A DNA stretch of 64,000 nt from Lucifuga dentata (GCA_014773175.1 VXCM01002785.1:46295-110294); one strand, 5' to 3'. Positions 24,224 to 38,662 are shown, numbered from the stretch's first letter. A program made the numbers and translations. The notes: a model not told the origin generated them from the sequence alone.

Positions 24224-24499
24224 ATCAATAAAGAGCCCTCAATACTGAATCTGAGGGAGGATCAATACGCCACAGCCGAGTTGCAATGTGGGACGAGGGC
24301 TGAGGGCAAGCCTATTGCTGTGCGACAAGCCAGATCAATAACGTCACTGAGGGTGATTGACGATCGATGCTGCCAGAGACGTTGATATATGATCAATGAA
24401 AGCAGGGCACCCGACTAATAAGAGGGAAGGGGTGGCGGGAGTGTGTGGGGGATTCCATAGCATAGTGTCCCCCTTTACAGTAACTGATTGGGGATCGAT
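24224..24499. promoter_or_regulatory. Cluster of six ATC(A/G)AT motifs, candidate CUT-homeodomain enhancer
   Basis: ATCAAT at 24224, 24261, 24334 and 24392; ATCGAT at 24363 and 24494. All the non-palindromic ones lie on the same strand. ATCAAT/ATCGAT is the core recognised by ONECUT (HNF6) and CUX homeodomain factors. A random 280-bp stretch would be expected to hold well under one. Its enhancer role is inference; it lies inside the 24-kb rbms3 intron. Confidence 0.35.
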
Positions 24500-26884
24500 G
24501 AAGAGTGGCACCATGGCTGATTAGGGATCAGGTGACTGTGTGCCAGAGGAAGGCAGTCATGTCTGAGAGGTTTAGGTTGGATGAGTGGAGACCAGCTTGT
24601 CTGAGCCAACCATTGCTGCAGAGATTGTAATTAAAGCTGTGTTGAAAGAAGCTTTCCACTGGTTGATAGTGGCTGCAGGTGCACATCTCTTTGCTCTTTC
24701 ACTTTCAAAAGCCATGAGTGCACACATCCTTTCTACACATCCACACACACACTCACAGATATACTGACAAACCAGAGCCAGCAAGGCCCTCGTTGTTTTC
24801 CCACCATTTTCTCATATTTATCTATCATTTCATCATCTTTCCCGCTATTTTACCTTGTTTTCACAGTCTCTATTGTATTATCAAGATTTTATCTGTGCTA
24901 TTTGGTTACTTTCTTAGAAGCTGGTAAACCGTATCAATGAAGCTCAGTGTCAGTCTGTAGCAAACAACAGAAACAGCACAATGGGTGTGATTTTTATTCG
25001 TACATTTGTCATTTCATTAGTGTATAAAAAACTTTTTTCTTTTAACAGTGTCACCTCATGTTTTCTTCGGGATGCAGCAATAGCATTTATGTGCAAGAAG
25101 CTCCACTCAACCAAGTAATTTTTGGGATCCATATTCAAAAACTGCTGCATTTTATTTATCTATGACAACTATAATCATATTAACAACTACTACTTATTTT
25201 TAAAACCCTCTTTTACAGGCAACTGGTTGTCCAGTATCTCTCTGATAAACCATTACGAAAGATTATCTGGTTTGTTAACACAACTCAATGTGTACTTAGT
25301 CTCCTCTTTACTGTCAATGAGTGTCATTAGTAGGGAGGCTTTTCCCCCATTTTGACTGGATTGTCTGAATGTGCAGCACAAGTTACCATGGTGGTACACA
25401 GACTACATAACCAGATTCATGCAGCCTAAAAGCTGGAGTCCAAAGTTAGGTTAACCCAGTAATGACAGGTGAGACAGATCTCTGCAGTTCAGAATTTAAA
25501 ACAGTGCATCAGACATTCTCAAGGGTCATAATTTATGCTGACTCTCTTTCGATTGTCACTCAGATTTGATAGTAATTTTTCTCTGTATTTTGTACAAAGT
25601 TGCTGACAACAAAGCACATCTTCTATGTGCATGCTGAATGTGCAAACTGTATACAAGGATACTGCAATGTCTGCTGGATTAAAAATAGTTATTAATTTGT
25701 GGCACAACAATACTGGATGGATGGATTCAATTGTACTAGATTCTATGAACATTTCATGAACGTTGCAGGCCAATAATGTGCATTAAACCTTGAATGGCAC
25801 ATCTTACTGGTCCAGCATAAGGAGCATGACCTATATTGTCCTATTAGTTTAATTTGGTATGTAATTGTAGTGTTACAGGCTTGAATCTGACTAACAGATG
25901 CTTGCTTGTCATGTTACTTTTCCTCTCATGTTCCATTTCACTCAAGACTATAAAACTATCCAACAAACAGTTTAAAAAGGGCTAGAAAATAATGATTAGA
26001 AACATGACTAGTGGTTAAACTCTCGCTGCTGAAGCAAAATATTCCCTCCCTGGCATAAATCTGACCCCACTAGAACTTTCCTTCCTGTGTTAATGGTCCA
26101 CTATTTCCCTCTGAGCCTTCCCACTCAGTGAAAAAAGTATGAAGGCAATTTGGGTGCATTCTTCTGTTAGGAAAAAATAGACACTTAGCAGACTTTTAAG
26201 CATTACTTATGCTAGCTAGCGATGACCCTTTGTCCTCCTGAGAGAGTAAACATGAAAGCAATAAACAAAGAAAGGTTGACCTGTGAAGAAAAACTCTGAG
26301 TAAGTCCTTGCTTGAACATCTCAGCCGTGACGAAAGGCTTTGTTTTTCTCATCCTGCATTAATGGGCCCCAATCAATGTGGGAGAGTGGCTTTTTTCTCC
26401 ATATGTCCTGACCCTTTGGGAAGCACAGGGAGTTAATGTGGGCAGGAGAGATATTGACACACAACATCAATATCGCTGGGGTTCACAACTGCTAGCGTGG
26501 TGAAGGTAGCTGGTAAAAGGAGTTGAGGACAGCTATCAGGGAATCATCAGTGCAGCATCAAGGACACGGGATGAAACACTGCATCAGTGTGCCTGTGTGC
26601 CTGTGTGTGCAATTGTGGATGGGGTGTGTTTCTCTCTTGCAAAAATGCCAAAACGATAAAAAAAAAAACCAAAAACCCAACAACACAAAACTTAGTTAAT
26701 TAATGCTTATGATTCTCTCCAATAAAACCCAACTATAGCACCTGTTCCAGACACACACACAAACACACACACACACGCTCACACACATTTACTTCAACAG
26801 TGTCAGGAATGGGAGGTTAACATCGTTCTGCTGCAGAAGCAAGCAAAATTGTCACAGCAAGTCTCATCTGTCACCAAGGGCAAC

Positions 26885-27015
26885 CAACCCACGAGCCGCC
26901 ATGATGTGCAGCTTAATTGGGGGAGCTGATGAGGTCTGATGAGGCCGGTNCAACCCACGAGCCGCCATGATGTGCAGCTTAATTGGGGGAGCTGATGAGG
27001 TCTGATGAGGCCGGT
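26885..27015. repeat. Assembly duplication around N 26950
   Basis: Identical 65-bp copies 26885-26949 and 26951-27015 (CAACCCACGAGCCGCC to GAGGCCGGT), separated by one N. Confidence 0.88.
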
Positions 27016-27295
27016 ACTTATTGAATTCCCCGGCCTGTTATTTAGATAATGCTGGTGAGGAGCGGCCTCCCTTTTTCTCCTATTCTCATCCATTCAATGC
27101 CCCAGCAGGGGTGTGCTGCCTAATCCACTCTTGTTTGTAATGGCTGGGCGAGCTGAGGGGATTTGGATACGCTCTCCCCTCACTACCACACATGTAACAT
27201 TCCCCACTGTTGATTTTACCCCATAATGGGCCGATTTGAAGAGTTAACCAGATCCCAACACCCATTCCAGCTCCCTTTGCTTGTCTTTCTTTTCC

Positions 27296-27296
<1 letters not shown>

Positions 27297-27330
<34 letters not shown>

Positions 27331-27344
27331 TTNGGGGGGGGGGG
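27297..27344. repeat. (TA)n, poly-T, N, poly-G
   Basis: TA run, then T tract to 27332, single N at 27333, then a run of G. The abrupt T-N-G join suggests an assembly gap. Confidence 0.9.
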
Positions 27345-28248
27345 ATTGTTGAATAATTAGACTCTGAAGCAATGTTCTTTTCCCTTTTCTCAGTTTTTCC
27401 AAAAGCAATTATCAAACTTCAAATATGTGACTATGCAGTTTTCATTGGCTTATAATGTGTGCTCTGTGTGTATGTGTGTCTGAGAAAAAGATAAAGACAC
27501 AGTGAGAGAAAACAGAAGAGAAATGTGGAAGTTGCAGAACAGATGGCTAAATGGCAGGACAACAACTTTTAATTCTGTGCCTCAGACTGATGAAGGAGAA
27601 GGAATACATGAAGTCACAGAGGGGTGCCAAGAGTACTGCTCAGTATGAGACAGCACATCAAAACATATTAGAACTGAAGGAAAAGCTTGTGATTTATGCA
27701 TTTGCTCTACAGAACTGTAAAGGATGTGAATTTCAAACATAAAGTTTCTATGGAAAAATTCAGCATCTGGGTGGTCAGAAATTTATCAGTACCAGCTGTA
27801 ATGTGGAAGCGCTCCAACATGGGAAAAATTTACAGAGAAGAGGATTGGCTTAATGACAGAAATGTAAATATCTGATAATTATTCTCCCAATCAGCCATAA
27901 TGAAGTGAATCGCCCAACTGTGAAAAATATCCTAAATTCCAAATGCTTAAAGTACAGATATATTGTCCACTTTGCAGTGTATGCCTTGCAATGTTTCTTT
28001 GCACAATAAGCAAACTGTCGGTATTTCTTTAGCAGTGTCAATAAAAGCACTTACACTATTTTTCTCCCAGGCAGTTTTAAGAGCCTAATTAAAGGCACAC
28101 TGCAGTGAAAACCTTTTGACAAAATTTATTTGAAAATAAAACATGTAATTTTTGCAACAATGTAAGTTAACTAAGGCAGTAAACTAAAACTTTGCTCAAT
28201 AATTAATAGTTTCGATAATTAGATCACAGATTTTTCATTGAAAACCAC

Positions 28249-28803
28249 TTAAAGGATCATACTGGTGATTTTGCATGTTTAAGCTAATAAATACAACCCA
28301 CACACGCATTACACTATTGCCAACCATTTTCCAAAACAAGCTACTGAAGTGGTGAATTTTTAGCATTGTTTCTTCTACCTTCCAGACTGCCATTGGTTTC
28401 AGTTCATTCCATTACGCTATAAAAATCAACTTGTAGAGACTTGAAACATGCTTGAGATATATAATCCATCACAGCAAATTACACCGTCATTATTTTTGGC
28501 CAAAGTTACTTAATTTAACCGGTCCAACATGGAGCTACACTGAAGAAAATACATTTCTCCACCAGGGAATAGTCTCTTTTCTGTTCTGTGTTTCTACTTT
28601 TACAGAGAAATTAAAGTGATCATGCCTTCTACAATCATGCATAGGTGTTAACAAGAGAGACTTTGAATTTTATGGTGGGCGTGTTATCACCTGAATATTT
28701 GATTCTAAAAGATTAGGGGATTTGGCAAAATAACACAAAAACTCAGGCATGGGCTTTTGTTTTGGAAAATGGTTGGCAGTAACGTAAATGCAAAACCACC
28801 AGG
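28249..28803 (+). mobile_element. TIR element copy 1 (non-autonomous DNA-transposon-like)
   Basis: Starts TTAAAGGATCATACTGGTGA and ends with an inverted version of the same terminal region (GGTTGGCAGTAACG, then TGCAAAACCACCAGG). Its body has CCTTCCAGACTGCCAT and ACGCTATAAAAA, shared with the other copies. Relative to copies 2 and 3 the right terminus has lost an internal piece and its last bases. No transposase frame is present. Confidence 0.8.
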
Positions 28804-29518
28804 TAAGTGTTGAAATAAAAAATTTCAACAATTGTGAGCAAATAAGATGTTATCCAAGTTCTGTATCTTCCCTGCATCTCAGATGAAGCCCACTCCCTCT
28901 GACTGCAACACATGAATCAAAGCGCCAGGCCTTTTTCCTGATTCAACTTTGATGAAAAGTTGCTGTAGCTGTGTGATTTGGTGCAGAAAACCAATGCATT
29001 GGAAAGACATTTCCATTATACAGGAACAGGCTTTCTGAGTTAGGAAGTTTAAAAAAGTGCAGCATGATCCAAAGGTCAGCATGATCAGACTTTCAGACAT
29101 GGCTTTGATTGGAATGAAGAATGAATTATTAATAAAATGAAAAATGAAAAATGGGCTACATGAATCAGCTCTCATCTTTGTCTGATTGCTTGAACTGTTT
29201 TACTTAATAAGCCATTATTTAATTTCTAAGATGTCTTTTTTCTTTATCAGACATGTTGACACTACCTTGTATCTAACTGTTGGGATCATCTTTGTCTAAG
29301 TGTTGAACATATTTATCATCATATTTATTTGTTGTCATGCTGTGCGCCATCTCTAAGAGAATGTTTGTTATTGTTTCACCACATGAGATTTCCACTGGGA
29401 GATTAGAGGCAAAATGGGGGGGGGAAAAAAAANTTTTTTTTTTTTTTGGAAGAATTACTTCTTAAACACCAGAGTACAGTATATCCCCAGAAATGACAAA
29501 CAAAACAAAAGGCCACAC

Positions 29519-30099
29519 TTAAAGGATCATACTGATGATCGTGCAAGTTTGAGCTCAATATATATAACCAGCATACATGTTATGCTACTGACAACCAATT
29601 TCCAAAACATGAAACCATATTTTTTGTTATTTTTTCAAATCCCCTTATCTTTCAAAATCAAATGTTCAGGTGATACAACCACCTTAAAATTCAACGTTCT
29701 GCCTGCTAACACTTATGCACGATTGTAGAAAGCATGACCATTTTAATTTCTCGGTAAAAGCCGTCTTCTCCTGGGAATGTATTGTATTTCCTGCTGGAGA
29801 AATACATCGTCTTCCGTGCAGCTCCAGGTTGGATCGGTTAAATGAAGATACTCCGGCAAAAAAGCCTTATAGACATCTTGTTCACTCTGATGGATTATGT
29901 ATCTCAAATGTTTAATGTCTCTACATGTTGGTTTTTATAGAGTACTGGAATGAACTGAAAGCAATGTCAGTCTGGAAGGTAGGAAAAAAAATAAATAAAA
30001 TTTACCCTAAAGTAGTATATTTTGGGAAATGGTTGTCAGTAACATAACATTAGTGTATTTTCAGCTCAAACATGCACAATTGAGGTCATAATCCTTTAA
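29519..30099 (-). mobile_element. TIR element copy 2 (full length, inverted)
   Basis: A 581-bp copy lying opposite to copies 1 and 3: the shared body appears as the reverse complement (TTTTTATAGAGTACTGGAAT, then CAGTCTGGAAGGTAGG). Both ends are kept: TTAAAGGATCATACTGATGA on the left and ATAATCCTTTAA on the right. The terminal inverted repeats are roughly 90 bp and imperfect. No coding capacity. The TTAA at each end could be a target duplication or part of the repeat; copies disagree enough that I leave this open. Confidence 0.82.
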
Positions 30100-30949
30100 A
30101 AGGGTCAACTGGTGCTGTCTTAGATCAAGGGGGGATAGTGAGAATGTGGGCCATTAAGGCAGCAGTTTTTAAAAGCTAAGGTATGGCCTGGAGTTCACTA
30201 GGGGCACAGTGAATCAATATCAGCTCGACTTAGAAATCTGCTGTATAATCCTTGATCTCCAAGGCCATTTGCTTTGCAGCCTGAAATTGGATACACCCGG
30301 ACTGCGTCCCCAACCTCCCTCCTGCACTCACCCCCACTGCACCGAGTCGTTCCACAAATAAGACATCCTGAAAAATTGATCTGGATGCATCTGTGGCAAG
30401 ATTACGTCTCGAGCTAAAAAATAGATATGACTTGCTCAAGGTAATTCATAAGTGTTTGTGTGTGTGTGAGTGTGTAGGAGGACAGGCCTAGTGAATGGGA
30501 AAACTTACTGGTTGTATTATGATGACTACATCAGTGAAATCGAGAAGACTGCTGCAGCAAAAAGGCCAATAAGTCAACAATGCAACAAATGCTACATACT
30601 AGTAAAGGCCACCAATTCAAAGAAGTATTCCACACAACTCTATTGCAAGTAAGTTCAACTAAAGGCTTACAAAAGACAAATAAGTCAACATAGTGCAAAA
30701 TAGAACAGAACAGAACAGAATAGCTGCTCCACCAGGTTTCTCATATCCATGTTTACTCGTTGTTTGACTTTTGGGTTTCGTTATCAGGTAGCATAGCTTG
30801 CAAATGAAATGCTTTCCAGCCACTGGTTTATAAATCTTGGTCCTCACCAGCGTCTTTGAAGGCACCTTCAGAAGAGTTTTCAGTAAGGCCCGTACTTTCC
30901 ATTAACATATTAGTAATAACCATAACCAAACATAACCAAAAAATCAGAG

Positions 30950-31165
30950 GTGAAAATGTGATGGATTACCTATCTCAATCAAGTCTCAAGTCTCTGCACG
31001 TTGCACTTCTTGGCAGGCTGGAATTAATGGAGACAAGGAAGGCTGCCAGGAGGGAAACCAATTAATCTAAGAATTTATGGTATGCTTTTGAAAATGGTCT
31101 GCGGTGTATACACAGCTTGTGGTTAATGGGCTAAATCATGCAAAACCTCCAGTATGATCCTTTAA
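30950..31165 (-). mobile_element. TIR element copy 3 (partial, inverted)
   Basis: Ends in AAACCTCCAGTATGATCCTT followed by TAA, the family terminus, and contains GATGGATTACCTATCTCAA and CTCTGCACGTTG, matching the second half of the copy at 29519-30099. The left boundary is unclear because similarity fades before about 30950. Confidence 0.65.
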
Positions 31166-32017
31166 GTCACACACTGCCCAAATTATAGTATGTGCATTGT
31201 AATATGGAAAAATTAAAAACTTAACTTTTCATTTAACATCAGCACAAGTTACAGATCAGGCATCTATTGAGTAGCAGCAGCAATAGTACAATTAAGCTAA
31301 TAATGTCACCTAATCACATTTTTTGGGAGCATTTTCCATCATTCTTTATTCCTCAATGTGCTACTAGGTTGTGTTTTTTCCTGTAAAATCCTATACAAAT
31401 GCAATTTATTATCATAACTAAAAGTAACCTCAAATAAAGAAATAAAATGACCTCTCAGATGTTTTTTCCTGACCCTTTTTTGCACCTTTTGGTGACTGAA
31501 ACATTTTTTTTTTAACATCCAAAATTCCTTTTTTGACAAGGAGGCTACACTTTCACACAGGATTCACTGCCGTGTAGCAAGCAAGACATAAAGAGTGAGA
31601 CTTCTAAGAAGGATATATCTTTTGGTGCCTCTCTGCTGCTAGAGAGGGTTGTCTGATTTTTTTTTTTTTTTTTCCCATGACACTGTATTGTTAGAGTGGC
31701 AGCGTTTGGAGTCTCTGAGGCTGTTAAGCTCACTGTTTTCCCCCTATTACTTGTGCCCAGTGGGGGGACAGACAGTTCCAGCGAGATGCGATGCAGCGCA
31801 GCAGGGGTGGTCCCAAGATATCATAGATTCATACTTTCCACCTGACGCACAGGATAGAGAGAACAGAGCTGGCAATTACCAGACTTCTCTCTATATATAC
31901 TGCAATCCTGGCCAACTCTGCTCTGTTGTGCGCCACTCTGAAGGCTATCTCAGGGCCAAGCTAGAGGTAATGAAAGCAACACAGTCCTAATGGGCTATTG
32001 ATGTGGGTGCATTTGTG

Positions 32018-32020
<3 letters not shown>

Positions 32021-32064
<44 letters not shown>
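32021..32064. repeat. (GT)n microsatellite
   Basis: About 22 GT units. Confidence 0.95.
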
Positions 32065-32066
<2 letters not shown>

Positions 32067-35000
32067 ACAGAGGAAGAAAGACAGAAAGAGATAGCAAGAG
32101 ATTCTCAAACCACATAGGAAAAAGACTGTAAGAAATCATTCTGTCTGAATGTTTTCCATTTTTTATGTCGTCTGTGTTTTTGCTGTGGCCAAAGTGTGCG
32201 TTCATGTCTGCGATGAAATCACACACTCCAAGCTACAAGCTGAGGGAAAGCACCAGAAATAAACCAGACATGCTACCCAAATTCTACGATGTACTGTACT
32301 ACCAGCCAGGAGGGGGGGGGAGACGGAGTGTGACAGAGACATGAGGTCAGTCACGCGTCAGCTTATAAAACTGCATGTATATTCATAGAAATAATCACAA
32401 ATGTGCCAGGTGATGAAACACACTCAGGCGCCATCACTCACCAAATGGGAGGCAGCCCACTCCGACTGTCTATTGGCAGAGCCTGTAGGTGTATATGCAT
32501 TTCTGGTATTTTTCTGGTGTGCGTGTGTGTGTGTGTGTCGATGTGTCCCCTAGCCTGCTGGCATGCAGTCGGATGAATGAATAGGCATCTACTGCTGGAG
32601 GTCCGATGGCGTTACAAAAATAACTTTGCTGACCACAGTGACCTCTGCTTGTTCCCACACAGCCTGCGTCCTGTTCTAATGAAGGCCCAAGCTCTATTTT
32701 CGGGGCAGCGGGTAGATTTATCTCGCTGCCCTCTGTGTCGTGGGACGGTGACAGTGACGTGGTCAGGCTGTAACTGATGCCTGCTATTTTCCTGCTTCCC
32801 TGACGCACTAAAATACACACTCACAGGATACACTCTTGAGGTCAACTTTAGCCAGTCAGATGAGCTGGCTAAATGCGTATGTATGCACTTTAGATTCAAA
32901 TCTTAACACACACTAACCATATAATCCTTATCTTAACACCACAGGCTTAATAGGTGGAAAAAAGGAACTTTAACTTATCTATTTGCATGTTTTTTGATAC
33001 TCTATAATGTAATAAATGGTGTGGGTGAGAGGGAGGATCAGACTAGAAAACCACAGAAAGCACGTCTGCTGAAATGCTTACATACCACAGAAACTCTGGA
33101 CCATGATTATCCTCCTTAGCAAACTTAATCTTCATTTTAGGACAGACAGGCTGGCCAAAAGGCTGTGAGCTCATTGACCTACTGTACCTGCAGGGAGGCT
33201 GAACATTATTCTTTACAAGCAAAAATCTGCTCCTACACTACCTGGAATCTGGAGATCTGCAGAGAAAACATGTACGTTGTAATCCTTGTTTCTTTGGAAT
33301 AGGGAATAGAAAATGGCAAAAAATGAAAAAGAAAAGCCTAGGTAATTTTATTTATGACTGTTAATTTATGGTGTGATTCATTATCTGCTTGAGGAAAAGT
33401 TAAGGAGAAAATAAGGTGCAAACACTTAATCACTTGGTAGCTACAGTTAAGGTGCAAGACACTGAACCAACAATTGGTCCCCCAGTGTGGCTGTACTAGC
33501 TAGAATCTACACCAGGTGTAAGCATGTATAACAGAAATAAGAATAACTTTGCTGATTAAAAATTGCTAAACTTGACTGCACAGCAGGATAACAACATAAG
33601 CTGATGTGATGGGATTTTCACAAGTACCTTCAGTGCTCTTCACTCCCAATTTAATTTTACATTTGCACTATTTTAAGTCACAGTCCTGCATTTCCCACCT
33701 ACTTGTGGAAACTTCCTTCACAGCAGATGGAGATCTTTTCTCCTCTCTTTCTTCAACCAGTTTATTTTGTGCTGCTCAGCTGTTGTAAATTCATTTTAAA
33801 AAGTTTGGCTGGGTTATTTTTTTATTGAAACAGTTGTTTTTTTTTTGGTTGGTGTTTTATTCTACTGATGGCTACACATTGCAAACATTTAGCACTGCTT
33901 CAGGCTGCGTTCTCAGTTGGTTTCTGCCCTTTTTTTGTTTTGCCTTTAACGAACAGAAAATCACTGCCCTGTCACAGGCCCACAATAGCTTAAAGTGGCC
34001 CACAGTGGACAACAGTCACATTCATGCAGGAACATTTTCAGTGATGGAAACTCAGAAAAAGAGCATTTCCACTAAGTGGTGTATGTTTTGTCCCTTCATT
34101 TCTAAATTTATGGGCCTTTCATGGGCCCTGCTTCAATGAAAAAAAAAAAAAAAAAAAAANAAAAAAAAAAAAAAAAAAAGAAAGTCAACAAAGTGCAAAC
34201 TATTCACACCAAGAGTGAATCCATTTCACCAATGAAACAGACTGAGAACATGTCAGAGAAAGAACAAGAAAGAAAGTGCTCTTTATAACTAAGAGCAGCC
34301 AAAGATACCAAAGATGCTTATTTTGCTCACATTACGCACTCAACTCAGTAACATAGCTGAGCACGAGGGAGGGATGAGCTGGAATGTGTGTAATGTGTAG
34401 ACTAGAGAGCGGAGAGGGAGAAACAAGCGGCACAGAGGAGGGAGGATGTTCGCAGAAAGCGAGGGATGAAAGACAGTGGCGGCAGAGAAGATAAGAGAGG
34501 GCGGGATAGGTGAGAGCAAGAGCAACAAAAGAGCGGGGAGAGATGTGAGAAGGCTGAGATGGAGAAAAATAGAGGGGGGTGGAAATGCTGGACAGCTGGG
34601 CTGGGGTCTCGGGGGTCAAGCTCAGGAAACGGTCAAACAGTCAATGCCGTCCTTTCATCTTCTCTGCTGCAGATGATGCAACCCAAACTTTACTCAAATT
34701 TAACCTTCCAAAAGCAAGGATTGATCCAATGTTCACTCCTCTCTCTTCTGCTCTCTTGCTCCTTCTCTATTCCACCTCTCATCTTCCTCCCCTATCTGCC
34801 CTTTTCCATCTGTTCCCTTTTATCTCCCTCTCTTATTTCTGTCACAGTTCCTCAGCTCCCAATCTATTTCTTTCCAACTCCAACTATATTTCTCCCTATT
34901 ACTCTCTCTCTCTGCTATGTATCTTTTTCTTGAGGTAACTGTCATTTATTCTCTCTCCCTCTCTCTCCACATTAGATGCGGTTGAGTGGAGAGCAAAGTC

Positions 35001-38000
35001 AATTGTTCCTGCCTAAAAGCCCTCCAGGATCCAGAGCTCCTCTCCTCTTCCTAAACAAACTTTGAAGCCAATCAAAGGGCTTATATTATTTTCTGTGGAA
35101 GGGGACTGCAGCAGGTGAATACTTCATATTTCAGCGACAGATTTGCTCACCAGTAGCTCCTCTTTCCTCTCTGCTCTCCATGCTAACAGTTGGCTTGGCT
35201 TTGCTTATGATTGATACAGTTCAGTAGCAAAACAAACAAAGCGTGACAAATCCAGATTATTGTCTGTGGGCGAGATAAGGTTATAATGAGAAAGTGCATT
35301 GAGGGAAATTGATCCTTTTTTCAGGAAGCTGTCTGATTTACTGGGGACTTCCTGTGTGTCCTGGCTCTAATGACAGACGGGCGCAATCAGGGGGTGGGGA
35401 GGAAGGTTCACAGATTTTATTATGATGCAATATCCTTATTAAAAGTGCATTTGAAAGGGAGGTTTGGAGGCCAATTCTTACCCATGGCAGTGTATTGAAA
35501 AGCTGTCTGATTGTCATTGTGGATCACAAAGAAAAAAGATATGGCTAGTTTACAGTGGGTGACGGCCCGTCTCTGCAAGATGAGCAGCAGTAAATGAATT
35601 ATCAATACATAATGGATTCGATCTTTTGTTTCTGTCAAAAACATGGAAGTAAAATATTTCATATAAATGAATCACAGAAAAGCACCCACAGACAACGCAA
35701 CAACGCACGCATCGTGGGAAAAAGTGCCTCTGTGTACTTAGAGAGGCAGCTGTGTCTGAAACAATCTGACAGCCAAGCCACAAACCTACTTGGCTGCGTG
35801 TTAAATCTACACGCCATAGGGGAGAGAAATGGGCTCGCTGACAGACCAGTTATTAGCCAAGGGAATGTGGGAGGGATTTCAGAAATTAACATGGATTACT
35901 CAAGTATGACTGACAGTTTCAGAAAGGCTTTTTGTGACTTACCAAGTGATTTGGGACTTGCCTTAATTCAGCAAGGGACGTTTTAATATCGTGGGCTGTC
36001 TGTGCTACCTTGGCACTGTTGCCTTGGTGAAGATGCCAACAAGGAGGAATTTTTTCTGCAACAACTCCCCCACTCTCCCCCCCATCTTCATTGGCACAGG
36101 TCTTATGTTCTGCAAATAATGGTGGGATGTGTACTTGGGCCAACACTTGGGGTACAGGACTGCATTTTTGGTCTGTGCTGTGTTTTGTTGAAGGGGAAGT
36201 TTGCCAAAGGGTGGCCCCTTTGAACTTTGTCTGGTATAAGCTGTGGAGCTATTGAGGTTCAACAAAAGCCTGGGCGTCATCTGGATCCCTGGATTTACAA
36301 GTAAATCAGAAAACTGGGAACTAGGCCGGGATTTTTCAAATGCAAACACTTTACATGGGATAGTATTGCTGTTTCCTGCATGTGTCCTTTAGGGACAGGG
36401 CTTTTGCTGTGGGCCTCAGTCAAAGTTTTTGTACAGACAGTACTTTGAAGCTGACAGAGAGAGTGTGAGCGAGGACAGACAGAGACAGACCCTGCGGTTC
36501 CCAAAGAAAAAGAGATTAAGAGAGAGAGAAACAGCAGACTACTATGAAAAAAACAAAGCAGGAAAGCTTGTACATATTGCATGTTTCCGTTTGGTTCCAT
36601 CCCCAGGGCCACTGTGGCTGCTTCCTGATGTGGTTTTCATTATTTATCCAGCATCTATTGGACAATTGGAGCCGACTTGCAACTTTGCTGCCATATTGGC
36701 AGCAGGAGAGAGGAGCAGGCAACAACGGAAGTGAACAGGAAGAAGCTGTGATTTTACACAATACTGCACATTCAGACTGGTCTGAATCTCTGCTAGTACA
36801 GCTACAATGCCAGATTCTTCACAGTCTGGTGTTGTCACTTGGCAAAGCTCAACATTACTTCTATCTACCTCGTCAGAACGAATACACACACCTCCTGTTT
36901 ACTTAGCTGTTGTTTGATTGTTGACAATGAAATCAAATTAAACTGAGCAAAGAGCAGCAATGCAACTGAGCCACACAGTACATACAGTTTTATCAAATAT
37001 TATCAATTTCCTTCCTGCCACTGCTGAAACACAATATGGGTTGTACATGAGATTACTCACCTGCCAAAACCAAACAATGGCTAATGTATCTCTGGTTCGA
37101 ATTACATTTACCATAGTGTCATCTGTAACCTGTTTAATGCATTGTGGGATGAAGGGCTTTAATCAGAGGCTCAGTGGAGCTGGCGGATTAAATCACTTTT
37201 TATCAGTTCTTCCTTTGACTTTCCCGCTGCTCAGGTTGCAGTGTAAATCATACAGCATCCCTGTTGGTCTCACTTCAGTATGGTTTATTGCTGTTGTCAC
37301 ATTTCATAAATTCTATTTATTTCATGTATTGAGTGAATCCACATCCACTGAAAAACAAGGATATTGCTATTTTCTCATCTACCACTATAAAATTGATCAT
37401 TTCTCAGAAAGGAGTAACTGCGTGTATGTATATGCATACGAGTGTATGAGTCTCTCTATGTAACCTACGTCATGCACGCGCACATGCACTGTATGTATGT
37501 CATTATGCGCCAATGAATCCGTGTGCATGTACCTACTGAATGAGTATACATGCACACAACACATGTGTGAGTGTCCGTTTGTGTAGATGCTCATTTTGTG
37601 TATGCATGCTCATGACCGAGAATAGCAACAGGGAGAAGGGCTGCCGCATTGCACAGAATAGCTAAACAGCTGTAGTCCTCCATCAGGGCTATCGATCATG
37701 TCCCTCTCTCTGACTCAGAATCAGACACGGGGGCAGAGCAGAGCAGGTGGAGCAGGCCTCAGTGACTGGCTTGTTGGATGACTGCTGTCCACATCTCATA
37801 TCAGCAAACAAACCTGACTTGGATAGCTGATTAGATGCGTGAGCATCTTGTCTAGAGAGATCCAGCTGGAATACCTGGACCAATATGCAGATCAAGTTCT
37901 GGCCAAGAACTTTTAGGGAGGGCGTGCTTTATCGCTTATGCAATATATGTCATATTTATGGTTCTTTTAAAAGTAATTAAGTCAGTTCTGATTACTAAAA

Positions 38001-38579
38001 ATACAGATTGAATAATGTGGATAAAGATATAAGCAATACCTCATACTCATGCTAACTTTGAATAATGGGAGAATATGCATGAGACAAAATACTGTATCAC
38101 CTCAATACCCAACGTAATCACTAGTAAATTACATGTGATTTCATTAAAATGTAAATAGTAAGTATATGGAGGTTGTTTAAGTGTCATTAGCCACCATCTG
38201 TTATCATCTCCCACACTGTATATCAACTCAATATTTCTTGTAATCACAGGGAAGTTAGATGTTATTATATTACAGTTTAAACAGGAAGTGTATGGAAGCT
38301 GTCTATACTGCTATTAGCTGCCATCTGTTAGTGTCTCAGCAATCCTCTCAAGTTCCCTCTCTTTGCCACATCACCCTGTGCCTGGCTTATCTCTACCTCA
38401 GAGCTAACTTCCCCTCATATGGTGACTTCCTTGTTGTTTATTTTCTCATGGTCACTTGAATTTAGCAGATGACCTGGCACCTGACATCCAGATATTTACT
38501 TCCTCTATGGGACAGCAAGGTTACAACACAATATCCTTTTGTATTGGCCACCTGAGTTAAAGGGGGAAGCTATAACCAG

Positions 38580-38590
38580 ACCCCCCCCCN

Positions 38591-38640
<50 letters not shown>

Positions 38641-38662
38641 CACTCTCCACTCGATGCGGTGA

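Noticed and set aside
35594..35986. Plus-strand open frame of 130 codons
   Set aside because: No domain or family resemblance; overlaps open frames on the other strand; treated as chance.
36960..37463. Plus-strand open frame of 167 codons
   Set aside because: No recognisable domain, no splice context and ordinary AT-rich composition; lies in the large intron antisense to rbms3. Length is within chance for 64 kb and six frames.
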